Assembly (NCBI GenBank): GCA_903845045.1
Contig: CAIMWA010000523.1
Location: 1 to 47,877, forward strand
Direction: 5' to 3'
Length of the DNA: 47,877 nt
From: an uncultured delta proteobacterium
GTDB lineage: Bacteria > Myxococcota_A > Polyangia > Polyangiales > Ga0077539
Part shown: positions 31,095-38,652 of the stretch, piece after piece
Position numbering within the stretch: the first letter of the stretch is position 1
Layout: each line of letters begins with the position of its first letter
Position numbers and translations under genes: made by a program
Notes under the pieces: generated by a model
Databases searched by the model: none
Told to the model about the DNA's origin: nothing
What the model saw: the letters and a program-made list of their open reading frames with translations, nothing else

Positions 31095-32128
31095 AGGCCC
31101 TCGTCTACGGCGGCGCTGGCAAGAAGGCGCTCGTCGAACGCCCCGAACCGAAGCTCATGGCCCCGACGGACGCCATCGTACGCATGACGAAGACGACGAT
31201 CTGCGGCACCGAGCTCCACATCCTCGCCGGCGATCTTCCGAGCTGCGTACCGGGCCGGATCCTCGGCCACGAGGGCGTCGGCGTCGTGGAGCAGGTGGGC
31301 CCCGGCGTCAGCGCCTTCGTGCGCGGCGATCGCGTGCTCGTCTCCTGCGTCACCGCGTGCGGCGCGTGCGCCTACTGCCGCCGTCTCATGTACTCGCACT
31401 GCACCACCGGCGGATGGATCCTCGGCAACGTCATCGACGGCACGCAGGCCGAATACGTGCGCATCCCGCACGCCAACATGAGCCTCTTCGCGATCCCCGC
31501 GGGGGCCGACGAAGAGGCCATGGTGATGTTCAGCGACATCCTCCCCACGGGCTTCGAGTGCGGGGTGCTCAACGGGCGCGTCGGTCCCGGGCAGACCGTG
31601 GCCATCGTCGGCGCCGGTCCCGTGGGCCTCGCGGCGATGCTCGCGGCGCAGCTCTACGCGCCGGCCGCGCTGGTCGTCATCGACCTCGACGACCACCGCC
31701 TCGAGGTGGCCAAGAGCTTCGGCGCCACCGCGGTGTTCTCGAACCGCGAGGGCACGGCCGTCGACGCCGCGATGCGCTCCACGGGCAACCGCGGCTTCGA
31801 CACCGTCATCGAGGCCGTGGGGACGCCAGCGACCTTCGAGCTCTGCGAGAAGATCGTCGCGCCCGGCGGCACCCTCGCGAACATCGGCGTGCACGGATCG
31901 CCCGTGAGCCTGCACCTCGAGCGCCTCTGGGACCGCAACATCTCCATCACCACCCGGCTCGTGGACACCTCGAGCACGCCGATGCTCCTCGAGGTGCTGC
32001 GATCTGGAAAGATCGACCCGCGGCGGCTCATCACGCATCGCTTCAAGCTGGACGCCATGCTTGACGCCTACGAGGCCTTCGGGCACGCGGCGAAGAGCGG
32101 CGCGCTGAAGGTCCTCGTCGAGGCCTGA
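31091..32128 (+). CDS. Zinc-dependent medium-chain alcohol dehydrogenase
   Basis: The 345-residue enzyme has all MDR landmarks: catalytic zinc ligands Cys38 and His60-Glu61 (GHEGVG), the structural zinc cluster Cys90, Cys93, Cys96 and Cys104, and the Rossmann GAGPVG at 174-179 followed by an acidic VVIDLDD end. It should oxidise alcohols or reduce aldehydes/ketones with NAD(P). A close subtype is secondary-alcohol/threonine-dehydrogenase-like. The acidic residue after beta-2 suggests NAD. The GTG start lies inside the stress-protein stop. Its place before an alpha/beta hydrolase and WS/DGAT gene suggests a role in fatty alcohol or storage-lipid chemistry, which is inference. Confidence 0.9.
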   Translation: MKALVYGGAGKKALVERPEPKLMAPTDAIVRMTKTTICGTELHILAGDLPSCVPGRILGHEGVGVVEQVGPGVSAFVRGDRVLVSCVTACGACAYCRRLMYSHCTTGGWILGNVIDGTQAEYVRIPHANMSLFAIPAGADEEAMVMFSDILPTGFECGVLNGRVGPGQTVAIVGAGPVGLAAMLAAQLYAPAALVVIDLDDHRLEVAKSFGATAVFSNREGTAVDAAMRSTGNRGFDTVIEAVGTPATFELCEKIVAPGGTLANIGVHGSPVSLHLERLWDRNISITTRLVDTSSTPMLLEVLRSGKIDPRRLITHRFKLDAMLDAYEAFGHAAKSGALKVLVEA

Positions 32129-32218
32129 CCCGCGGCGCGCTCGGATGTTGCGCGTCCGCTTCGAAGGCGACGGCGGGTGGTGTGCTTTGGTCGCCGCTCG
32201 CGCTAGCGTGGTCCCGGG

Positions 32219-33115
32219 ATGCCGCTCGAGCACGTCACCCTGCACGGCTACGACGTCGCGTACCGCATGCAGGGGCGCGGTCCCGCGCTCGTGCTCCTTC
32301 ACGGCATGGCGGGGAGCTCGGCGACGTGGCGCCACGTCATGCCCCACCTCGCCCGCGACTTCACCGGCGTCGCGCCGGACCTCCTCGGCCACGGGGGCTC
32401 GGCGAAGCCCCGCACGGACTACTCCGTCGGGGCCCTCGGGAGCGTCGTTCGCGACCTCCTCGTGACGCTCGGCGTGGACCGCGCCACCGTCGCGGGGCAG
32501 TCCTACGGCGGCGGCGTCGCGATGCAGTTCGCCTACCTCTTTCCCGAGCGATGCGAGCGCCTCGTGCTCGTCGGCAGCGGCGGGCTCGGCATCGAGGTGA
32601 ACCACATCCTGCGCGCCATGAGCGTTCCCGGCGCCGGGCTCGCGCTTCCCATCGGCATCCGCCCCGGTCTCCGCGACGCGGCGGCGAAGGTCGGCACCTG
32701 GCTGACGCGGCTCGGCGCTCCGCCGGGCCCCGCCGCCGTCGAGATGTTCCGCGCGTACTGCTCGCTCGTCGACGCCGACACCCGCGCCGCGTTCATGCTC
32801 ACGCTCCGCTCCGTGGTCGACCACCAGGGGCAGTGCGTGAGCGCCCGGGACCGGCTCTACCTCACCCGCGACCTCCCGACGCTCATCGTCTGGGGCGACG
32901 CCGATCCGATCATCCCGCTGCAGCACGCCCTCGACGCCCACGCCGCGATGCCGGGCAGCCGCCTCGAGATCTTCGAGGGCGTCGGTCACTTTCCGCACTG
33001 CGAGGATCCTCGGCGCTTCGTCGCGGTGCTCCGCGAATTCATCGACGCCACGGCCGCGGCGCGGCCCACCACCAGCGAGACCCTGCGCGAACGGCTCGTG
33101 AAGCCCGCGCGCTGA
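32219..33115 (+). CDS. Alpha/beta-fold hydrolase
   Basis: The 298-residue protein has the canonical fold: HGMAGSSATW (oxyanion region, about residue 29), PDLLGHGGS, the nucleophile elbow GQSYGGG with Ser95, GDADPIIP with Asp227 or Asp229, and VGHFPHCEDP with His257. The acid, base and nucleophile are therefore present. No signal peptide is evident. Family members hydrolyse esters, epoxides, lactones or C-C bonds; the substrate cannot be read. It sits between the alcohol dehydrogenase and the wax-ester synthase on the same strand, so an acylglycerol or ester substrate is plausible. The ATG at 32219 has GGG 2 bases before it, not a clear ribosome site. Confidence 0.9.
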   Translation: MPLEHVTLHGYDVAYRMQGRGPALVLLHGMAGSSATWRHVMPHLARDFTGVAPDLLGHGGSAKPRTDYSVGALGSVVRDLLVTLGVDRATVAGQSYGGGVAMQFAYLFPERCERLVLVGSGGLGIEVNHILRAMSVPGAGLALPIGIRPGLRDAAAKVGTWLTRLGAPPGPAAVEMFRAYCSLVDADTRAAFMLTLRSVVDHQGQCVSARDRLYLTRDLPTLIVWGDADPIIPLQHALDAHAAMPGSRLEIFEGVGHFPHCEDPRRFVAVLREFIDATAAARPTTSETLRERLVKPAR

Positions 33116-33136
33116 CGCCCCCTCGAGGACGACCCC

Positions 33137-34558
33137 ATGGAGCGACTCTCCGGATTGGACGCGAGCTTCCTGTATTTCGAGACGTCGCAGATGCACATGC
33201 ACGTCTCCGTGGTCGCCATCGTCGACCCGAGCGCGATGCCCGGCGGTCTCACCTGCGAGGCCGTGCAGGACCTCATCGCGAGCCGCCTGCACCTGCTCCC
33301 GCCGTTTCGTCGGCGGCCCGTGTCCGTGCCCTTCGACCTGCACCACCCGATCTGGGTCGAGGACCCGGACTTCGACATCCTGCATCACGTCCGAGCGGTG
33401 CGGTGCCCGTCGCCCGGCGGCCGCAAGGAGCTCGCGGCGCTCTGCGGACGCATCAACAGCACCCCCCTCGCGCGCTCGCGCCCGCTCTGGGAGGTGTGGG
33501 TCATCGAGGGGCTCAAGCACGGCCGCGTGGCGATCCTCACGAAGGTGCACCACTGCGCCGTCGACGGTGCGTCCGGCGCCGAGCTGATGGTCCATCTCTT
33601 TCGCGTGGAGCCCGAGCTGGGACCGCCGGAGGCGCCGGTGAACGTCCCGCGCGAGGAGATCCCGACGGACGGCGAGCTCGTCAGGCAAGCGCTGATCGAG
33701 CGGGTGTCCATGCCGCTGCAGCTCATGAAGCTCGTGCGACGCACGGCCACCGCCGTCACCGAGGTCGTACGCCGTCGGCAGGTCCCCGAGAACCCCATCG
33801 GCGCGACGCCGCTGACGGCCCCGCGCACCCGCTTCAACGGAGCCATCACCGCGCCGCGAAACGCCGCCTTCGCGCGCGTGCCGCTCGCCGACGCCAAGGC
33901 CCTGCGCAAGACCCTCGGAGCGACGGTGAATGATGTTGTCCTCGCGATCTGCGGCGGCGCGCTGCGCAGGTACCTGGCCGAGAAGAACGAGCTCCCGCAC
34001 GATCCCCTCGTCGCGGTGTGCCCGATCTCGGTGCGCGACGGCAGCTCGCCGGTGCCCTCGAACAACAAGGTCTCCGCGATGTTCACCTCCCTCGCGACGG
34101 ACGTCGGAGACCCCGTCGACCGGCTGCGGGTTATCCAGCGCGTGACCCGCGGGGCGAAGGTCGAGCACCACGCCATCGGGGCCGACATGCTGCAGAACTG
34201 GGCGCAGTTCGCGGCGCCCACGACGCTGGCGCTCGCTGCGCGCTTCTACACGAGCATGAAGCTCGCGGACCGGCACCGTCCGATCCACAACCTCGTGATC
34301 TCGAACGTGCCGGGACCGCCGTTTCCGCTCTACCTCGCCGGCGCCGAGCTCGTCGCGGCGTACCCCATGGGACCGGTCTTCGAGGGCGCCGGGCTCAACA
34401 TCACGGTGCTGAGCTACCTTGGCTCCCTCGACTTCGGGCTCAACGCCGCAGCCAACGCGGTGCCGGACCTCTGGCGCCTCGCCGAGTGCGTCACCGAGGC
34501 CTTCGACGAGCTCAAGAGCGCCGCCGCGGCCTTCGAGGGCGCCGACGCGGCGAGCTGA
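33137..34558 (+). CDS. WS/DGAT-type O-acyltransferase (wax ester synthase/diacylglycerol acyltransferase)
   Basis: The 473-residue enzyme carries the diagnostic HHxxxDG motif (HHCAVDG, residues 138-144), the N-terminal LSGLDASFL block, the RPLWEVWVIEG block before the catalytic His and the C-terminal NDVVLAICGGALRRYL and SNVPGPPFPLYLAGA. Such enzymes transfer acyl-CoA to long-chain alcohols or diacylglycerol to form wax esters or triacylglycerol. The gene starts 21 bases after the hydrolase and its end converges on the M20 gene with 5 bases between. This is a strong assignment, though the substrate preference (wax ester or TAG) cannot be judged. Confidence 0.93.
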   Translation: MERLSGLDASFLYFETSQMHMHVSVVAIVDPSAMPGGLTCEAVQDLIASRLHLLPPFRRRPVSVPFDLHHPIWVEDPDFDILHHVRAVRCPSPGGRKELAALCGRINSTPLARSRPLWEVWVIEGLKHGRVAILTKVHHCAVDGASGAELMVHLFRVEPELGPPEAPVNVPREEIPTDGELVRQALIERVSMPLQLMKLVRRTATAVTEVVRRRQVPENPIGATPLTAPRTRFNGAITAPRNAAFARVPLADAKALRKTLGATVNDVVLAICGGALRRYLAEKNELPHDPLVAVCPISVRDGSSPVPSNNKVSAMFTSLATDVGDPVDRLRVIQRVTRGAKVEHHAIGADMLQNWAQFAAPTTLALAARFYTSMKLADRHRPIHNLVISNVPGPPFPLYLAGAELVAAYPMGPVFEGAGLNITVLSYLGSLDFGLNAAANAVPDLWRLAECVTEAFDELKSAAAAFEGADAAS

Positions 34559-34563
34559 GCGCC

Positions 34564-35859
34564 CTACGCATCCGCCGCCGCGACGTGCGCGACGGTCTTC
34601 TCCACGAGCCGCAGGAACGCCCGCACGGACTTGTCCAGGTGCGGGATCGGCGTGTCCTCGAGGCGCGTGTGCGAGATGCCCGGCGACGACTGCGCGAAGA
34701 CCATCACCGTCGGCATGATCGCGGCCATCTCCGCGGCGTCGTGCAGCGGCCCCGACGGAAGCTCCGGCGCGTCGCCGGCGACCTCCGCCACGGCCTCGGC
34801 GCACAGCCCCAGCAGCACCGGGTCGAAGGGGCGCGGCGCGATGGTCAGCAGCGGGCTCCACGCCACGGTGCACCCGTTGTGCTTCGCTGCGGCGCGCGCG
34901 GCCTTCTCCGCCGCCGACTGCATCTTGCGCAGCACCTTCTCGTCGAGGGCGCGCAGGTCGAGGGAGATCTCCGTCGCGCCGGGCACCGCCGTGACGAAGC
35001 CCGGCTCGACCTTCACGACGCCGCACGTCGCCACCACGCGCTTGCGCGGCGAGCGCCCCGAGAACGACAGCCCGATCTCCCGGCACGCCAGCGCGAACTC
35101 CGCCGCGGCCAGGAACGCGTCGCGACGCAGCGGAATGGGCGTCGCCCCGGCGTGCACGGCCTGACCCTCGAAGCGCACCATGTGGCGCTTCACGCCCATG
35201 GTCCCGAGCACCACGCCGACGGGCTTCTGCATCGACTCGAGCACCGGCCCCTGCTCGATGTGCAGCTCCAGGTACGCGGCCGGCGAGCGCTCCTCGAGGT
35301 ACGCGTGGGCCTCGCCCATGCGCGCGATGTCGACGCCGTTCTCGCGCATCGCGTCGGGGAGCTTCACGCCGTTGCGGTCGACGAGGTGCGCGAGCTCCTT
35401 CGCGGCGTCGAGGGACCCCGCGGACGCGGCCGATCCCGCGAGGCTGCGGCCGAAGCGCGCGCCCTCTTCGTCGGCCCAGTCGACGAGGTGCAGCGTCACC
35501 GGGGGCGTGCCCGCGGCGGCGTGACGGCGCAGCGCCTCGATGCCCGCGACGACGCCGAGGACCCCGTCGAGCCAGCCGCCGCCGGGCACCGAGTCGAGGT
35601 GGCTGCCGAGCACCACGCTGCGCGGCGATGCCCCGGGGAGCGTCGTCCAGACGTTGCCCGCGGGGTCGGTGTGCGTGTCGAGGCCGAGGTCGGCGCGCAC
35701 CTTGTCGGCGAACCACGCGCGCGCCTCGCGCCACACCGGACCCCACGCCACGCGCTGGGCCCCGCGCTCGTTCGACGTGCGCGCGGCGAGCTCGCGCAGG
35801 TCTGCGATCACGCGCTTCGACGACGGAGCCGGGAGACGGGAACGACGCGCTGCCACCAT
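34564..35859 (-). CDS. M20-family zinc amidohydrolase (N-carbamoyl-L-amino-acid hydrolase/allantoate amidohydrolase type)
   Basis: The 431-residue enzyme has the M20/M28 metal set of this subfamily: GSHLDSVPGGGWLDG with His87 and Asp98, DEEGARFG with the catalytic and bridging Glu131/132, LELHIEQGP with a further His, and GISHTRLED near the end. The EEGxRFG...GS and LHIEQGP blocks are typical of N-carbamoyl-amino-acid hydrolases, allantoate amidohydrolases and ureidoglycolate hydrolases; which of these applies cannot be told from sequence alone. The ATG at 35859 has a perfect AGGAGG 5 bases upstream (complement at 35865-35870). It is probably cytoplasmic, with no signal peptide. Confidence 0.88.
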   Translation of the reverse strand: MVAARRSRLPAPSSKRVIADLRELAARTSNERGAQRVAWGPVWREARAWFADKVRADLGLDTHTDPAGNVWTTLPGASPRSVVLGSHLDSVPGGGWLDGVLGVVAGIEALRRHAAAGTPPVTLHLVDWADEEGARFGRSLAGSAASAGSLDAAKELAHLVDRNGVKLPDAMRENGVDIARMGEAHAYLEERSPAAYLELHIEQGPVLESMQKPVGVVLGTMGVKRHMVRFEGQAVHAGATPIPLRRDAFLAAAEFALACREIGLSFSGRSPRKRVVATCGVVKVEPGFVTAVPGATEISLDLRALDEKVLRKMQSAAEKAARAAAKHNGCTVAWSPLLTIAPRPFDPVLLGLCAEAVAEVAGDAPELPSGPLHDAAEMAAIMPTVMVFAQSSPGISHTRLEDTPIPHLDKSVRAFLRLVEKTVAHVAAADA

Positions 35860-35864
35860 GACGA

Positions 35865-35870
35865 CCTCCT
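35865..35870 (-). promoter_or_regulatory. Ribosome binding site of the M20 hydrolase
   Basis: AGGAGG on the minus strand, 5 bases before the ATG, fixes the start of the M20 gene. It is among the best Shine-Dalgarno sequences in the window. Confidence 0.75.
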
Positions 35871-35979
35871 GCGCCGAAGACGCCCTCGGCGCGGGAACGC
35901 TACCGCAGCCGCGGCGCGAGTGGCGGGGCGAGCGGCAACCTGCTAGCCCACCGCGCGTTCACCGAAAGAGGGGTTTCGC

Positions 35980-36900
35980 ATGTCCATCGTGGGTTGGTTC
36001 AAGTCCAAGGGTCCGAGCGGTTTCGGGTACACGTCGACGGCCGAGGAAGTCACCGCGGGCCTCGACCTCGCCGGGAAGAAGATCCTGGTGACGGGGTGCA
36101 ACTCGGGCCTCGGGCTCGAGGCGATGCGCGTCCTGGCGCTGCGCGGCGCGACGGTGCTGGGCACGGCGCGCACCGTCGAGAAGGCCAAGGCCGCCGGCGA
36201 GGGACTGAAGACCCCGATCGTCCCGTTGGCCTGCGAGCTCTCGGACCCGGCGAGCGTGCGGGCGTGCGTGGCCGAGGTGAAGCGGCAAGGGCACGTCCTC
36301 GACGCCGTGATCTGCAACGCCGGGATCATGGCGCTGCCGAAGCGCGAGACGATCCATGGGCTCGAGCTGCAGTTCTTCACGAACCACATCGGGCACTTCA
36401 TGCTCGTCACCGGCCTCCTGGACAGCCTCGCGGAGACCGGGCGCGTGGTGATGCTGAGCAGCTCCGCGCACACCATGGCGCCCAAGGTCGGCATCGCCTT
36501 CGACGACCTCGACGCGTCCAAGAGCTACAGCGGCTGGACGAACTACGGGCAGTCGAAGATCGCCAACCTGCTCTTCGCGAAGGAGCTGTCGCGCCGCTTC
36601 GCCGGCACGAAGAAGACGGCCAACGCGGTGCACCCCGGGGTCATCCGCACGAACCTCGGGCGGCACATGAACCCTGTGATGACGTTCGTCTTCAATGTCT
36701 TCGGCGGCATCGCCACGAAGAACGTGCACGAGGGCGCGGCGACGGAGGTGTGGGCCGCGACGAACCCGTCCCTCGCGACGGTGTCCGGCGAGTACATGGC
36801 CGACTGCAACCTCGCGAAGTGCCGCGCCGACGCCAACGATCCCGCCATCGCGAAGCGCCTCTGGGAGGTCTCCGAGGGCATCGTCGCGAAGCTCCCGTGA
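35980..36900 (+). CDS. Short-chain dehydrogenase/reductase, retinol-dehydrogenase-like
   Basis: The 306-residue enzyme has the SDR cofactor motif TGCNSGLG (residues 38-45), a CNAG motif, the SS catalytic Ser region and YxxxK as Tyr189-Lys193 in YGQSK. The overall style, with NHIGHFMLVTGLL and VHPGVIRTNLGRH, is that of the retinol dehydrogenase/WW-domain oxidoreductase-like group. It reduces or oxidises a carbonyl with NAD(P). An AAAGAGGGG ribosome site precedes the ATG. It is divergent from the M20 gene and is followed at once by a palindromic repeat element. Confidence 0.9.
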   Translation: MSIVGWFKSKGPSGFGYTSTAEEVTAGLDLAGKKILVTGCNSGLGLEAMRVLALRGATVLGTARTVEKAKAAGEGLKTPIVPLACELSDPASVRACVAEVKRQGHVLDAVICNAGIMALPKRETIHGLELQFFTNHIGHFMLVTGLLDSLAETGRVVMLSSSAHTMAPKVGIAFDDLDASKSYSGWTNYGQSKIANLLFAKELSRRFAGTKKTANAVHPGVIRTNLGRHMNPVMTFVFNVFGGIATKNVHEGAATEVWAATNPSLATVSGEYMADCNLAKCRADANDPAIAKRLWEVSEGIVAKLP

Positions 36901-36907
36901 AGGGGGG

Positions 36908-37037
36908 GGGGACGGTTTCAACATTTCAACATTTCGGTGTGACCGGAATTCCGGTTGGCCGATCGGCTTGATTTGCAGCATTTCGTGAAATCGGAATTCC
37001 GGTGTGACCGGAATGGCAACTTGTTGAAACCGTCCCC
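36908..37037. repeat. Palindromic repeat element C with GGGGACGG ends
   Basis: Terminal arms of 16 perfect bases (GGGGACGGTTTCAACA at 36908-36923, inverted at 37022-37037) enclose a structured core. The core has a 15-bp direct repeat CGGTGTGACCGGAAT at 36935-36949 and 37000-37014, each next to an EcoRI-centred palindrome (CCGGAATTCCGG at 36943-36954 and CGGAATTCCG at 36992-37001). It is non-coding and markedly richer in A and T than its surroundings. It lies 8 bases after the SDR stop and 32 before the next gene. Its outer GGGGACGG matches the outer arms at 4328 and 4469, suggesting one dispersed family. Confidence 0.8.
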
Positions 37038-37068
37038 TCCGTTCGATGCTCGCGCCGTGGAGGACCCC

Positions 37069-37749
37069 ATGCCGACCGAAGCCGACGCCACGCACGACAG
37101 CCCCACCGCGCACGCCGAGGCCGTTCCGGCGGCGCCCGACGCTCCTTGCCCGCACTGCGGACGCGGGCCCGAGGACGACGACGCCCACGGGACCGCGCGG
37201 CTGCAGCGCTACGTCACCGGCGAGGCCTTTCGCCGTCAGGTGCAGGGAGCCGTCGCGGCCTTCACGCAGATGCAGCGCGACCTGCAGCAGGAGCGCGGCG
37301 CCGTGCTCCGGCTCCTCAAGCGGCGCGAGCAGCAGCTCCAGCGCGCGCAGGACGACCTCGCGGCGCTGTGGGGCGCGCTCCAGGGCCTCGCGGGTCCTGG
37401 CTTCGGCGACCTCGACGAACTCGCGATGCCCGCGGGCGACGACGACGACGACGGCGAGCGAGGGACCGACGACGGCGCGTCATCGGCGAGCCACGACGCC
37501 GCCCCGGTGGTGCTCCGCGAGGAGGACCTCGCGCTGGTGGAGCTGTTCTTCGCGCTGATCCCCGCGGATGGCACCGCGGCGGGCAACATGACGCTGCGTC
37601 CCCGCTTCGAGGCCGAGGCGCGCGCGAGGCTCGAGCGCGACGTGGGCGAGGCCGACTACGACCGCTGCCGCGCGGTGCTGCTGGGCCAGGGGCGCATCCG
37701 CAAGGGCAAGGGACGCGGCGGGTCGGTGCTTCGGGCCGAGGGGGCGTGA
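37069..37749 (+). CDS. Zinc-knuckle/coiled-coil/winged-helix protein
   Basis: The 226-residue protein has a single CPHCG (Cys27, Cys30) half-zinc-ribbon, then a Gln/Arg/Leu-rich coiled coil at about residues 55-110 (QMQRDLQQERGAVLRLLKRR), an acidic linker, and a C-terminal domain from about residue 150. That end, with ALVELFFALIPADGTAAGNMTLRPRF and ending GKGRGGSVLRAEGA, resembles the small winged-helix tail attached to several restriction- or helicase-like bacterial proteins. A DNA-binding or regulatory role is suggested. GGAGG at 37059-37063 supports ATG 37069; a longer in-frame start at 36955 would read through element C. The function is unknown. Confidence 0.7.
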   Translation: MPTEADATHDSPTAHAEAVPAAPDAPCPHCGRGPEDDDAHGTARLQRYVTGEAFRRQVQGAVAAFTQMQRDLQQERGAVLRLLKRREQQLQRAQDDLAALWGALQGLAGPGFGDLDELAMPAGDDDDDGERGTDDGASSASHDAAPVVLREEDLALVELFFALIPADGTAAGNMTLRPRFEAEARARLERDVGEADYDRCRAVLLGQGRIRKGKGRGGSVLRAEGA

Positions 37750-37762
37750 CCCCGAACGACGC

Positions 37763-38572
37763 TCACCGCGCCCGCGCGAAGCGGGCCGTGAGCAGCGAGA
37801 CGTCGGCGTAGAGCCGGCCGTAGACGTCCGGCGGGAGCACCGCGCCGAGCTGCCCGAGACGCTGCCGCACGAACACCGACGCCATGCCCGCGCGCCCCGG
37901 ATTCTGGGCGAATTCCATGTGCGCCCGCCATGCCGCCACGCCGCGCCCGCCGTCCTGCCCGCCGCGGGGATCGGAGCCGTCGACCCAGCCGCCCCAGGTG
38001 CGGCCGTAGTACGCGATCTGCGTCGAGAGGTCGGCATACAAGCGGGCGTATTCGGGGGGCGGCAGGCACCCGCGCAGCGCGTCCATGCGCGCGCCGACGA
38101 ACTCCGGCACCTGACCCCGGCCGCCGCCGGCGACGAAGCCGTAGTGCTGGCTCCAGTCGCTCACGCCGCGCCCGGGGTCCGACGGGAACGACGGGTCCTG
38201 GCCGTCGGGCCACGCGCACGCGTTGGCGACGGGCATGGGCGTCCCCGTGGGCACCGCCATCGGTAGACCTTGCGCAGGCACGGCCACCGGCGGCGGCGCC
38301 ACCATCACCGGACCCGGTCCCGCGAAGGGCTGCGCCGGCGCGACCATCACCGCCGTCGGCGGCACGCAGCCGCACACCGACATCCGTCCCTGGATCGTCG
38401 TGCGCCACTGCCCGTTCCACGACGCGCCCGCGCCGCGGCACACGTCGGGACAGCGCTGCTGCGCGTGCCCCTGGTTCCAAAGCGGTCCCGCCTCGATGTC
38501 GCGCGCCTGCGCCGAGGCCTGCACGGTGCCCAACAGCGCTGCGAGCGCGACGATGCCTTCGACCTTCTTCAT
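37763..38572 (-). CDS. Exported mannan-binding-lectin (MVL-type) protein with duplicated C-terminal domain
   Basis: The 269-residue protein has a cleaved signal peptide (ending ASAQA, about residue 22). It is followed at about residues 29-69 by GPLWNQGHAQQRCPDVC, SWNGQWRTT and GRMSVCGC, the signature of the mannan-binding lectin domain first known from Microcystis viridis lectin MVL. A Pro/Ala/Val-rich linker (about 70-120) leads to two similar 55-residue repeats, each opening RGV and containing PPxxYxRLYADxS. MVL-type domains bind high-mannose glycans, which suggests cell-surface or prey-surface recognition. A GGGAGG ribosome site precedes ATG 38572. The gene lies downstream of dinB on the same strand. 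Confidence 0.85.
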   Translation of the reverse strand: MKKVEGIVALAALLGTVQASAQARDIEAGPLWNQGHAQQRCPDVCRGAGASWNGQWRTTIQGRMSVCGCVPPTAVMVAPAQPFAGPGPVMVAPPPVAVPAQGLPMAVPTGTPMPVANACAWPDGQDPSFPSDPGRGVSDWSQHYGFVAGGGRGQVPEFVGARMDALRGCLPPPEYARLYADLSTQIAYYGRTWGGWVDGSDPRGGQDGGRGVAAWRAHMEFAQNPGRAGMASVFVRQRLGQLGAVLPPDVYGRLYADVSLLTARFARAR

Positions 38573-38652
38573 GTCCCGAATGCCTCCCGGGTCGAGCCCG
38601 CGTCCCGACCGCTGCACCTTGGATCGCACGACGCGCCGCGCTGTCAACCGAT

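Noticed and set aside
36955..37068. N-terminal extension of the zinc-knuckle protein through element C
   Set aside because: It would be translated from the repeat, and a good GGAGG site sets the start at 37069.
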